Below, piece by piece: positions 8,244 to 16,718 of a stretch of DNA of 64,000 nt; the first letter of the stretch is position 1; every line of letters begins with the position of its first letter. The DNA lies in NCBI GenBank assembly GCA_035999765.1, contig CP108521.1, positions 7,626,001 to 7,690,000 on the forward strand, read 5' to 3'. Origin of the DNA: Streptomyces sp. NBC_01231 (GTDB lineage: Bacteria; Actinomycetota; Actinomycetes; Streptomycetales; Streptomycetaceae). Under the pieces are notes generated by a model, which had not been told where the DNA came from, did not search any database, and saw nothing but the letters and a program-made list of their open reading frames with translations. The translations under genes were made by a program, and so were the position numbers.

Positions 8244-8272
8244 TTGACAGCGCTTTCTGCTGCCCCTAAGTT
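8244..8272 (+). promoter_or_regulatory. Sigma70-type promoter overlapped by a LacI-type operator
   Basis: TTGACA (8244-8249) and TAAGTT (8267-8272) with a 17-bp spacer form a good HrdB-type promoter 68 bp before lplB. The word TGACAGCGCTTTCT (8245-8258), with the AGCGCT core of LacI-family operators, covers the -35. Exactly the same 14 bases occur, inverted, at 49060-49073 upstream of the beta-mannoside importer. Confidence 0.72.
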
Positions 8273-8339
8273 GCCGCGAAGTTACCGGTAAGAGCTCGAA
8301 AGTTTCGGTTCCGCGTCCCATGCCACGGGAGGCCCGAGC

Positions 8340-9335
8340 ATGAGCACGTCCACAACATCGGCCCCACCGCCGGGCACCCAGGACCCGCCACCGGCAAGAG
8401 CCGCCCCCCGTCGCCGCGCGCGGACACCGGCCCGCACCGGCTGGCGGCGGGCGCTGCGCAGGGACTGGCAGCTGTACTCGCTCGCCGTACTGCCCCTGCT
8501 CTTCTTCCTCGTCTTCCGCTATCTGCCGATGATCGGCAACGTGATCGCCTTCCGGCGCTTCGAGCCGGGCGGTTCGATCTTCGGCGAGCAGTGGGTGGGC
8601 CTGCGGTATGTCGAGATGTTCCTCAGCGACCCCACCTTCTGGCAGGTCTTCCGCAACACCCTGTGGCTCGGCGGCCTGACGCTCGTCTTCTGCTTCCCGA
8701 TCCCGATCGTGCTGGCGCTGCTGCTCAACGAGGTACGCAGGCGCTCGCTCAAGCGGTTCGTGCAGTCGGTGTCGTACCTGCCGCACTTCCTGTCGATCGT
8801 GATCGTCGCGGGCATCACCCTGCAGATGCTCGCCACGGACGGGCCGGTCAACCACGTCCTGGGCCGGCTCGGGCACGATCCGATCCGTTTCATCCAGGAA
8901 CCGGAGTGGTTCCGCACGATCTACGTCGGCTCGGAGATCTGGCAGACCGCGGGGTGGGGCACCATCCTCTACCTCGCCGCGCTCACCACCATCGACGACG
9001 ATCTGTACGAGGCCGCGCGCATCGACGGTGCCAACCGCTGGCAGCAGATCTGGCACGTCACGCTGCCCGGCATCCGCCCCACCATGATCACGCTGCTGAT
9101 CCTCAACGTCGGCACCTTCCTGGCGGTCGGCTTCGAGAAGGTCCTGCTGCTGTACAACCCGCTGACGTACCCGACCGGCGACGTGATCTCGACGTACGTC
9201 TACCGGTCCGGAGTCGAGTCCAACAGCTTCAGCTATGCCGCGGCCATCGGTCTGTTCGAGGCGATCATCGGCCTGGTCCTGATCACGTCCGCCAACACGC
9301 TCTCACGCCGCACAGTGGGGACGAGCCTGTGGTGA
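8340..9335 (+). CDS. Oligosaccharide ABC transporter permease (LplB type)
   Basis: This 331-residue membrane protein belongs to the LplB branch of sugar permeases, used mostly for plant polysaccharide fragments. The N-terminus is Pro/Arg-rich and cytoplasmic. Membrane segments begin near residue 48 (LAVLPLLFFLVFRYLPMIG), and the EAA loop is seen as YEAARIDGANRWQQIWHVTLPGIRPT. It is the first gene of a run of lplB, lplC, binding protein, DUF624 and GH42. No ATPase is encoded nearby. Confidence 0.93.
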   Translation: MSTSTTSAPPPGTQDPPPARAAPRRRARTPARTGWRRALRRDWQLYSLAVLPLLFFLVFRYLPMIGNVIAFRRFEPGGSIFGEQWVGLRYVEMFLSDPTFWQVFRNTLWLGGLTLVFCFPIPIVLALLLNEVRRRSLKRFVQSVSYLPHFLSIVIVAGITLQMLATDGPVNHVLGRLGHDPIRFIQEPEWFRTIYVGSEIWQTAGWGTILYLAALTTIDDDLYEAARIDGANRWQQIWHVTLPGIRPTMITLLILNVGTFLAVGFEKVLLLYNPLTYPTGDVISTYVYRSGVESNSFSYAAAIGLFEAIIGLVLITSANTLSRRTVGTSLW

Positions 9336-10210
9336 GTGTCAACCGGCCCACGCGCGGCTATCGCGTCTTCCAGGGCGTCAACGGGGTGATCCTCACTCTC
9401 GTCGTGGTGGTGACCCTGTACCCCTTCGTCAACATCGTCGCGAGGTCCTTCAGCGGGGAGCGCCAGATCCGCGCGGGTGACGTCACCTTGTGGCCCAAGG
9501 GGTTCAATCTCACCACGTACAAGATCGTGTTCCAGGACTCGATGTTCTGGCGGAACTACGGCAACACCGTGCTGTACACGGTGGTGGCCACCGCCGTCGC
9601 CATGGTCCTGACGACCTGTTACGCCTACGTCCTGTCGAAGAAGAACCTCAAGGGCCGCACCGCGCTCGTCGGTATCGCCGTGTTCACCATGTTCTTCACC
9701 GGCGGCCTGATCCCCAACTACCTCCTGATCACCAACCTCGGCCTGAAGAACAGCGTCTGGGCGATCGCGCTGCCCAACGCGATCAGCGTCTTCAACCTCC
9801 TGGTGATGAAGGCCTTCTTCGAGAGCCTGCCGACCGAACTGGAGGAGGCCGCGCAGATCGACGGCCTGAGCACGTACGGCGTCCTGCTCAGGATCGTGCT
9901 GCCGCTGTCCAAGGCGGTGGTCGCGACGATGGTGCTGTTCTACTCGGTGTCCTTCTGGAACTCCTGGTTCAGCGCGTTCCTCTACATGGACCGGACGGAC
10001 CTGATGCCGGTCACCGTCTATCTGCGCAACCTGATCTCCGGCGCCACCACGGGCGGCAACGCCGGCGCCGCCGACGCGCAGCTCAGCCAGGTCGGGGCGA
10101 ATATCCAGGCCGTCACGATCGTGCTGACCTCACTGCCCATTCTCTGTGTGTACCCGCTCGTGCAGCGCTACTTCGTCTCGGGCGTGATGCTCGGCGCGGT
10201 CAAGGGCTGA
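9332..10210 (+). CDS. Oligosaccharide ABC transporter permease (LplC type)
   Basis: This is the partner of the LplB-type permease, 292 residues. GTG 9332 overlaps the previous stop (GTGA), so the two are coupled. Hallmarks are an early TLYPFVNIVARSFS segment, the EAA loop (ELEEAAQIDGLSTYGVLLRIVLPLSKAV) and the C-terminal GVMLGAVKG typical of LplC/YtcP-like proteins. Confidence 0.93.
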   Translation: MSVNRPTRGYRVFQGVNGVILTLVVVVTLYPFVNIVARSFSGERQIRAGDVTLWPKGFNLTTYKIVFQDSMFWRNYGNTVLYTVVATAVAMVLTTCYAYVLSKKNLKGRTALVGIAVFTMFFTGGLIPNYLLITNLGLKNSVWAIALPNAISVFNLLVMKAFFESLPTELEEAAQIDGLSTYGVLLRIVLPLSKAVVATMVLFYSVSFWNSWFSAFLYMDRTDLMPVTVYLRNLISGATTGGNAGAADAQLSQVGANIQAVTIVLTSLPILCVYPLVQRYFVSGVMLGAVKG

Positions 10211-10267
10211 CCGCCTCGGCACGTGCCGCACCTCTCCTCAACCGGCGTACGGAACAAAGGAGTTCCC

Positions 10268-11923
10268 GTGAAGAACGCAGGACAACTGTCGCGGCGCCAG
10301 ATCCTGGCCGCCGCGGGTTTCGTCGGCCTCGCCACCCTCACCGGCTGCGGCAGCGGTGACGACGGCGGTGACTCCAAGGACCTGTCGAAGAAGCAGAACG
10401 GCGCGATGAAGGAGTACCGCGTCGGCCAGCAGTTCAAGGCGGCGAAGCCGCTGTCCTTCTCGGTCCTGCACAACGAGAACCCGGTCTACCCGATGAAGAA
10501 CGACTGGCTGTTCTGGAAGGAGCTGACCAAGCGCACCGGCGTCACCCTGAAGCCCGTCTCCGTCCCCCTCATGGACTACGAGAAGAAGCGCAGCGTCCTC
10601 ATCGGCTCGGGTGACGCCCCGTTCCTGATCCCCAAGACGTACCACCCCTCGGAGGTCGCCTTCGTGTCCTCGGGCGCGATCCTCCCGGTGAGCGACTACG
10701 TCCACCTGATGCCCAACTTCCGCGACAGGCTGAGGAAGTGGAAGCTGGAGCCGGAGATCGACTCCATTCGCCAGTCCGACGGCAAGTTCTACCTGCTGCC
10801 CGGCCTGCACGAGAAGGTCAGGTCCGGCTACTCGCTGTCGCTGCGCATGGACGTCCTCGACCGGCTCGGTCTGACCGCGCCCACCACCTGGGACGAGGTG
10901 TACGACGTCTTCACGGCGATCAGACGGGAGTACCCGGACCGCTACCCCTTCTCCGACCGCTGGAGCAAGAACACGCCCTATCCGGCCGCCGCGCTCTTCA
11001 GCTATCTCGGCCAGGCGTACGGGGTGCGGGCGGGCTGGACGTACGACAACATCAGCTGGGACGCGGACGCGAACACGTTCGTCTTCACCGGCGCGACCGA
11101 CGCCTTCCGGCAGATGATCGCGTTCGTGCGGAAACTGGTCGCCGAGAAGCTGGTCGACCCGGAGAGCTTCACCCAGACCGACGACGACGCGACGCAGAAG
11201 CTGCTCGCTCAGAAGTCGTTCGCGATCAGCGCCAACCCCCAGGCGCTGGTGCAGGAGTACCGCTTCAACCTGGAGAAACAGGTCGAGGGCGCGAGAATCG
11301 AGATGGTGCCGGTGCCGCTCGGTCCGGCGGGAGCGGTGGTACTGGGTGGTGCCCGGCTGGAGAACGGCGTCATGATCTCCAGCAAGGCTCTCAAGAGCGA
11401 CTCCTTCGTCGCGATGATGCAGTTCGTGGACTGGCTCTGGTACTCGGACGAGGGCCAGCGGTTCGCCCGGTGGGGAGTCGAGGGAGTCACCTACACCCGC
11501 TCCGGCGGCCGGTACCGGCCCAAGGACGGCATCAGCCTCATGGGCTCCGACCCGGACGCCCCGAAGGACATGCAGAAGAACTACGGCTTCTACAACGGCG
11601 TGTTCGCCTACGGAGGCAGTTGGGATCTCGTCTCCTCCATGTTCAGCCCCGACGAGCAGAAGTTCCAGGACGCCATGGCCCAGCGCAAGCAGCTGCCCGT
11701 CGCCCCGGCACACCCGCTGCAGTCCGTCGAGCAGGAGCAGGCGTCGCTGTGGGACACCCCGCTGCGGGACCACGTCACGCAGAACACCCTCAAGTTCGTC
11801 CTCGGCAAGCGCCCCCTGTCCGAATGGGGCGCGTACGTCACCGAGTTGAAGGCCAAGAACATGCAGCAGCTCGTCGACATGCACAACAAGGCGTACGACC
11901 GCTTCCAGAAGGAGAACGGGTGA
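10268..11923 (+). CDS. Extracellular solute-binding lipoprotein (LipO/LplA-like)
   Basis: This is the substrate-binding protein of the LplBC importer, 551 residues. GTG 10268 follows AAAGGAG. The N-terminus shows twin arginines (SRRQILAAAG) followed by a lipobox, LTGC, so it is likely a Tat-exported lipoprotein held on the outer face of the membrane. The large size is usual for LplA-type proteins that bind oligosaccharides, and blocks such as FWKELTKRTGVTLKPVSVP are typical. The GH42, GH67 and CE7 genes around it suggest a branched or acetylated hemicellulose fragment. Confidence 0.92.
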   Translation: MKNAGQLSRRQILAAAGFVGLATLTGCGSGDDGGDSKDLSKKQNGAMKEYRVGQQFKAAKPLSFSVLHNENPVYPMKNDWLFWKELTKRTGVTLKPVSVPLMDYEKKRSVLIGSGDAPFLIPKTYHPSEVAFVSSGAILPVSDYVHLMPNFRDRLRKWKLEPEIDSIRQSDGKFYLLPGLHEKVRSGYSLSLRMDVLDRLGLTAPTTWDEVYDVFTAIRREYPDRYPFSDRWSKNTPYPAAALFSYLGQAYGVRAGWTYDNISWDADANTFVFTGATDAFRQMIAFVRKLVAEKLVDPESFTQTDDDATQKLLAQKSFAISANPQALVQEYRFNLEKQVEGARIEMVPVPLGPAGAVVLGGARLENGVMISSKALKSDSFVAMMQFVDWLWYSDEGQRFARWGVEGVTYTRSGGRYRPKDGISLMGSDPDAPKDMQKNYGFYNGVFAYGGSWDLVSSMFSPDEQKFQDAMAQRKQLPVAPAHPLQSVEQEQASLWDTPLRDHVTQNTLKFVLGKRPLSEWGAYVTELKAKNMQQLVDMHNKAYDRFQKENG

Positions 11924-11984
11924 TCCGCGTGGGGGCCCCGTCGTGGTGGGATGAGCGCCGGCCGCCCGGAAGGGAGCCCGCCCC

Positions 11985-12668
11985 GTGAGCACACCTCAGG
12001 CCACCGCCTTCGGCGACGGTCCCCTCTCCCGCGCCGCCGCGCTGATCCACACCCTGGTCACCGTCGAGGCCCTGCTGCTCGGCGCGGCCGCACCGGGCCT
12101 GGCCGGGCTGCTGGTCGTGGGCACCGACCCGGCCAACCTGCCGCTGGCCGCCGTATGCCTGCTGCCCCTCGGCCCGGCCCTGTCCGCCGCCCTGTACGCG
12201 CTCCACCACCGTGACCGCGACCTCACCGACCTCCACCCGGCCCGCGCCTACCGGCGCGGCTGGCGCCTCAACGCGCTCCCGGCCCTGAAGCTGTGGACGC
12301 CGCTGCTCGCCTGGCTCACCGTGATCGCCTTCACCCTGACCCACTTCTCCGCCACCGGACTGCCCGGCTGGTGGGCCGTCCTGCTCGTGGTCATCGGCGT
12401 CGGCTCGCTCCTGTGGGGCGCGCACGCGCTCGTGCTCACCTCGCTGTTCGTGTTCCGCGCCCGGGACACCGCCCGCCTCGCCGGGTACTTCCTGATCCGC
12501 CGAGGCGGCGCCACCCTCGGCGCCGCCTCGCTGCTCGTCCTCACGGGCGCCATGACCGTCCTGCTGACCGAGGCCCTGCCCGCCCTGCTGGCCGCCCCGC
12601 TGCTGCTGTCCCTACTGCACAGCAGCCGGCCGGTGATCGCCGAGACCCAGGAGGACTTCACCCTATGA
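11985..12668 (+). CDS. DUF624 (YesL-like) membrane protein
   Basis: This 227-residue protein has about five or six hydrophobic helices. It looks like the DUF624/YesL family, which occurs almost only next to LplABC-type polysaccharide importers in Gram-positive bacteria. Its function is unproven. The GTG start lies 61 bp after the binding-protein gene, and the GH42 gene overlaps its stop by 4 bp (ATGA). The helices are Leu/Ala-rich, with a charged loop HHRDRDLTDLHPARAYRR near residue 80. Confidence 0.78.
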   Translation: MSTPQATAFGDGPLSRAAALIHTLVTVEALLLGAAAPGLAGLLVVGTDPANLPLAAVCLLPLGPALSAALYALHHRDRDLTDLHPARAYRRGWRLNALPALKLWTPLLAWLTVIAFTLTHFSATGLPGWWAVLLVVIGVGSLLWGAHALVLTSLFVFRARDTARLAGYFLIRRGGATLGAASLLVLTGAMTVLLTEALPALLAAPLLLSLLHSSRPVIAETQEDFTL

Positions 12669-14683
12669 CCCCGCCCCGCACCCCGAAGGTCCCCTACGGC
12701 GGCGACTACAACCCCGAGCAGTGGCCGCAGGAGGTGTGGGACGAGGACCACCGCCTCTTCACCCGGGCCGGCATCGACACCCTCACCGTCGGCGTCTTCT
12801 CCTGGTCGCTCACCCAACCCGCCGAGGACACCTACGACTTCACGATCCTCGACCGTGTCCTCGACCGGGCCGCCGCCGAGGGACGGCAGGTCTGCCTGGC
12901 CACCGGCACAGCCGCCCTGCCGCCCTGGCTCGCCAGGAAGTACCCCGAGGTCAACCGCACCGACTTCGAGGGTCGCCGGCACCGCTACGGCCAGCGCCAC
13001 ACCTTCTGCCCCAGCTCACCCGCCTACCGCCGCCTGTCCACCGCACTGGCCGCACGGCTGGCCGAACGGTACGCGGACCACCCGGCGTTGCTCGCCTGGC
13101 ACATCAACAACGAGTACGGCGGCACCTGTTACTGCGAGCTGTGCGCCGACGCGTTCAGGCGATGGCTCCGCGACGGGTACGCGACCCTCGACGCCCTCAA
13201 CGACGCCTGGTGCACGACCTTCTGGTCGCACCACTACACCGACTGGGACGAGATCGAGCCCCCGAGCGCCCTCACCGAACACTGGCGCGGCCCCGACCAC
13301 ACCGCCTTCCAGGGCACCACCCTCGACTACTTCCGCTTCACCACCGACGCGCTCCTCGGCTGCTTCCTCGCCGAGAAGGAGGCGATCCGCGCCCATGACC
13401 AGGACACACCCGTCACCACCAACTTCATGGGCATGTTTCGCCCCCTCGACTACCACCGCTGGGCACCCCACCTCGACTTCGCGTCCTGGGACAGCTACCC
13501 GCCCCTCGACGCCCCGCCCACCTGGCCCGCCCTCGCCCACGACCTGATGCGCGGCCTCAAGGGCGGCGCCCCCTTCTGGCTGATGGAACAGACCCCGTCC
13601 ACCACCGCCTGCCGTGACGTCAACCCGCTGCGGCGACCGGGCGAACTGCGTCTGGCCACCTTCCAGGCGGTCGCCCACGGCGCCGACGCGGCCCTCTACT
13701 TCCAGATGCGCGCCTCACGCGGCGCCTGCGAGAAGTACCACGGAGCCGTCATCGGCCACGCGGGCCGCGACGACACCCGTGTCTTCCGCGAAGTGGCGGA
13801 CCTGGGCCGCGAGTTGGAGCTGCTCGGCGGCGCGACCCTGGGCGCCCGCACCCCCGCCCGCACCGCCCTGGTCTTCGACTGGGACAGCTGGTGGGCCCTG
13901 GAGATCTCCGACGGCCCCTCCCGCCTGGTCCGCTACCAGGACACCGTCCACGCCTACTACCGGGCCGCCCGCGAGGCCGGCGCCGACGTGGACGTGATCC
14001 CGCAGAGCGCCGACCTCACCCCGTACGACGTGGTGCTCGCGCCCGTCCTGCACATGGTCAAGGGCGACCTGGCCGACCGCCTCGAAGCGGTCGCCGCACG
14101 CGGCGGCACGGTCCTGTCCACCTTCCTCTCCGGCCGCGTCGACGCACACGACCGGGCCTTCCTCGCCGATGTCCCCGGCCCGCTCGCCCCTCTCCTGGGC
14201 ATCCGCGTCGACGAATGGGACTCCCGCCCCCAGGACGTCGTACAACCCGTCGACCTGGGGGAGTCGAGCTGCGCGGCACGCCTGGTCTTCGAGATCGTGC
14301 AGCCGCGCGGTGCCGAGCCGGTCGGCACCTACGGCGCCGACTTCTACGCCGGCACCCCCGCCGTGACCCGCAACCGGTTCGGGGAGGGCGAGGGCTGGTA
14401 CGTCGCCACCGCCCTCGACCAGCCGGGCGTCGACCAGGTCGTCCGAGGGATCCTCGCCCGCCACGACCTGCTCGGCCCGTACGCCGACCACCCGAGCGTC
14501 GAGTCCGCGACCCGCGTCGCCCCCGACGGGACCCGCCTGCTCTTCCTCCTCAACCACGCACCCGAACCGGCCCGCCTGACCGCCCACGCCACCGCCACCG
14601 ACCTGCTCACCGGCAAACGGGTCGACCAGGGCGAGCCGCTCACCCTCGACCCGCTCGGCACCGTGATCCTGCGGACTCAGTAG
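12665..14683 (+). CDS. Beta-galactosidase, GH42
   Basis: This intracellular glycosidase of 672 residues is normal length for GH42. The TIM barrel begins with YGGDYNPEQWP. The acid/base is Glu150 in INNEYG, followed by a CYCELC cluster with Cys115 that fits the GH42 zinc site. The nucleophile is Glu309 in LMEQTP. A glutamine-amidotransferase-like trimerisation domain (about 390-600) and a small C-terminal beta domain follow. No signal peptide is present, so it would cleave imported galactosides or related oligosaccharides, for example side chains from hemicellulose or arabinogalactan. Its stop overlaps the 3' end of the convergent GH67 gene by 7 bp. Confidence 0.95.
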   Translation: MTPPRTPKVPYGGDYNPEQWPQEVWDEDHRLFTRAGIDTLTVGVFSWSLTQPAEDTYDFTILDRVLDRAAAEGRQVCLATGTAALPPWLARKYPEVNRTDFEGRRHRYGQRHTFCPSSPAYRRLSTALAARLAERYADHPALLAWHINNEYGGTCYCELCADAFRRWLRDGYATLDALNDAWCTTFWSHHYTDWDEIEPPSALTEHWRGPDHTAFQGTTLDYFRFTTDALLGCFLAEKEAIRAHDQDTPVTTNFMGMFRPLDYHRWAPHLDFASWDSYPPLDAPPTWPALAHDLMRGLKGGAPFWLMEQTPSTTACRDVNPLRRPGELRLATFQAVAHGADAALYFQMRASRGACEKYHGAVIGHAGRDDTRVFREVADLGRELELLGGATLGARTPARTALVFDWDSWWALEISDGPSRLVRYQDTVHAYYRAAREAGADVDVIPQSADLTPYDVVLAPVLHMVKGDLADRLEAVAARGGTVLSTFLSGRVDAHDRAFLADVPGPLAPLLGIRVDEWDSRPQDVVQPVDLGESSCAARLVFEIVQPRGAEPVGTYGADFYAGTPAVTRNRFGEGEGWYVATALDQPGVDQVVRGILARHDLLGPYADHPSVESATRVAPDGTRLLFLLNHAPEPARLTAHATATDLLTGKRVDQGEPLTLDPLGTVILRTQ

Positions 14684-16698
14684 ATGCGGCGCCCATGGGC
14701 GTCGGGCACACCCGACTTACGGAAGAAGTAGCTGTTGATCTGATCGCGCCACTCGCGGGCACCGCGGAGCTGCTCCTCGTACCGCTCCGCGACCCGCGCG
14801 TGACGCGCCGGAGTGACGAGGTCCACGAGAGAGGCCCAGATCTGCTGAGCCCTCGCCACCTCCTCCACGCCCTCGAAGTGCGTGTCGTAGATGTGCTGGA
14901 TCACCGGCTTCCCGTTGTGCAGCAGGTGCCCGTACGCCATGTGGTGGAAGAACAGGAGCAGTTCGTCGGGACAGGTGTCCGGCGACTCGTACACCTCGGC
15001 CCAGGGCTTGGCGTACTGCCCCGCGTAGCCCGTCCCGGTCGCCACACTCCGGTCGACACCGATGCCGTCCCGATCGGCGAAGTGGTAGGTCCCCCAGGGG
15101 CTGTACTCGTAGCCGTCGACGCTCGGCCCGTAGTGATGGCCCGGCTGCACCATGAAACCCACCCCGAGCGGCGCGGTGTACTTCTCGTACGTCCGCCACG
15201 AACCGTCGAGCACGGCGTGCAGCCCCGCCTCCAGACGAGCGGCGTCCGAGGTCGCGCCGGGCGTGAAGGTGAGCCGGATCCACTCGTCGAGGACGTCACC
15301 GGGATCCGCGTCCGGCCACCAGGCCAGCCGTCCGAAGGTGTACAGGTTCGCCTGAGCGAGGGGATGCCCGGTCCAGAACGGGTCGTCGCCGGCATTGGAC
15401 ACCGCCACCAGCCCGCCCCGCGCCAGCGACCCGACCGAGTCGCCGCCGTCCGGCCGGAACCGCAGCACCTCGCTCCACATCGGGCCGAGCCAGCACACGT
15501 GCCGCTGCTGCCCGGTGTACTCCTGGGTGGCCTGCACCTCCACCGCCAGCCGGGTCCGCGGCATCGCGCCGATCAGCGGTGACACCGGTTCACGTACCTG
15601 GAAGTCCAGCGGCCCGTGCTTCACCTGGAGGACCGCGTTGTCGGCGAACTCCCCGTCCAGCGGCGTGAAGTGGTCGTACGCGGCCCGCGCCCGGTCCGTC
15701 GTCCGGTCCCGCCAGTCCTGCCGGTGGTCGTAGACGAAGGCCCGCCAGTGCACGGTCCCGCCGTACCCCGAGGCGGAGCCGCTGCCGGCTGCGGCGAGCG
15801 CGGCGGCCAGCATGTTCGCGCCGTCCGCGTGGCTGCGCCCGTACGCGAAGGGACCCGGCTGGCCCTCCGAGTCGGCCTTCACCACGTATCCGCCGAAGTC
15901 CGGTATCGCCTCGTACACCCGTGCGGTCGCCTCGGCCCACCATGCGCGCACCGCCTCGTCCAGCGGGTCGGCCGTCGGGAGCCCGCCGAGCACCATGGGC
16001 GCGGCGAAGCCGACCGAGAGATGCGTCCTGATCCCGTACGGCCGCAACGCGTCCGCGATGTCGGCGACCTCACCGATCCGGTCCGTGAGCAGGTGTGCCT
16101 CGGCCTCGTGCACGTTGACGTTGTTCACCGCCACGGCGTTGATCCCGCAGGCCGCCAGCAGCCGGCCGTAGGCCCGCACCCGGGCCCACTCCTCGCGCGC
16201 CCGGCCGTCGGCCCAGAACAGCGACCCGCCCGCGTAGCCGCGCTCCACCTGGCCCATGACCGGGTGCACGGCCACGTTGTCCCAGTGGTCCACCATCCGC
16301 AGCGCCACCGCCGGACGGTGGGTCCGGCGGGTCGGCTCCCCTGCGAAGGCGTCCTCGCCGAGCCGGACGACGTGGAACAGGCCGTACAGCAACCCGGCCT
16401 GCCCTGAAGCGGTCACGGTCGTCCGGCCGCCCTCGCGTACGAACGTGAAGGCCTCGGATTCCTCCTCGGCACCGGTCAGTTCCAGCACCAGGTCGTACCC
16501 GGGAGCGCCCGGCTCGGGGTCGCGTACGACACGACCACCGAACCGGGCGCAGGCCTCGGCCACCTCCCCGTGAACCGTCTCCACCAACGGCCCCGATCCG
16601 CGGATCAGGGTGAGCCGGCCACCGAGAGGCCGAAAGGCCTCAGGCGGCAGCCAGGCCGGGTCGACACCCTCGGGCAGGACGGGCACGGAAAACGGCAT
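14677..16698 (-). CDS. Alpha-glucuronidase, GH67
   Basis: The 673-residue intracellular enzyme removes 4-O-methyl-glucuronic acid from the end of xylo-oligosaccharides. It is normal length for GH67. Catalytic candidates are the acid Glu278 in KADSEGQPGP and the base pair Asp365 (HGPLDFQ) and Glu393 (QATQEY), the last two at the same numbers as in the Cellvibrio enzyme from memory. There is no signal peptide. ATG 16698 lies 20 bp after the GH92 stop behind GGGGGT, so the two genes form an operon. It would work with the CE7 esterase and importer on acetylated glucuronoxylan fragments. Confidence 0.95.
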   Translation of the reverse strand: MPFSVPVLPEGVDPAWLPPEAFRPLGGRLTLIRGSGPLVETVHGEVAEACARFGGRVVRDPEPGAPGYDLVLELTGAEEESEAFTFVREGGRTTVTASGQAGLLYGLFHVVRLGEDAFAGEPTRRTHRPAVALRMVDHWDNVAVHPVMGQVERGYAGGSLFWADGRAREEWARVRAYGRLLAACGINAVAVNNVNVHEAEAHLLTDRIGEVADIADALRPYGIRTHLSVGFAAPMVLGGLPTADPLDEAVRAWWAEATARVYEAIPDFGGYVVKADSEGQPGPFAYGRSHADGANMLAAALAAAGSGSASGYGGTVHWRAFVYDHRQDWRDRTTDRARAAYDHFTPLDGEFADNAVLQVKHGPLDFQVREPVSPLIGAMPRTRLAVEVQATQEYTGQQRHVCWLGPMWSEVLRFRPDGGDSVGSLARGGLVAVSNAGDDPFWTGHPLAQANLYTFGRLAWWPDADPGDVLDEWIRLTFTPGATSDAARLEAGLHAVLDGSWRTYEKYTAPLGVGFMVQPGHHYGPSVDGYEYSPWGTYHFADRDGIGVDRSVATGTGYAGQYAKPWAEVYESPDTCPDELLLFFHHMAYGHLLHNGKPVIQHIYDTHFEGVEEVARAQQIWASLVDLVTPARHARVAERYEEQLRGAREWRDQINSYFFRKSGVPDAHGRRIY

Positions 16699-16718
16699 GT
16701 GACCCCCAACTCGACTGC

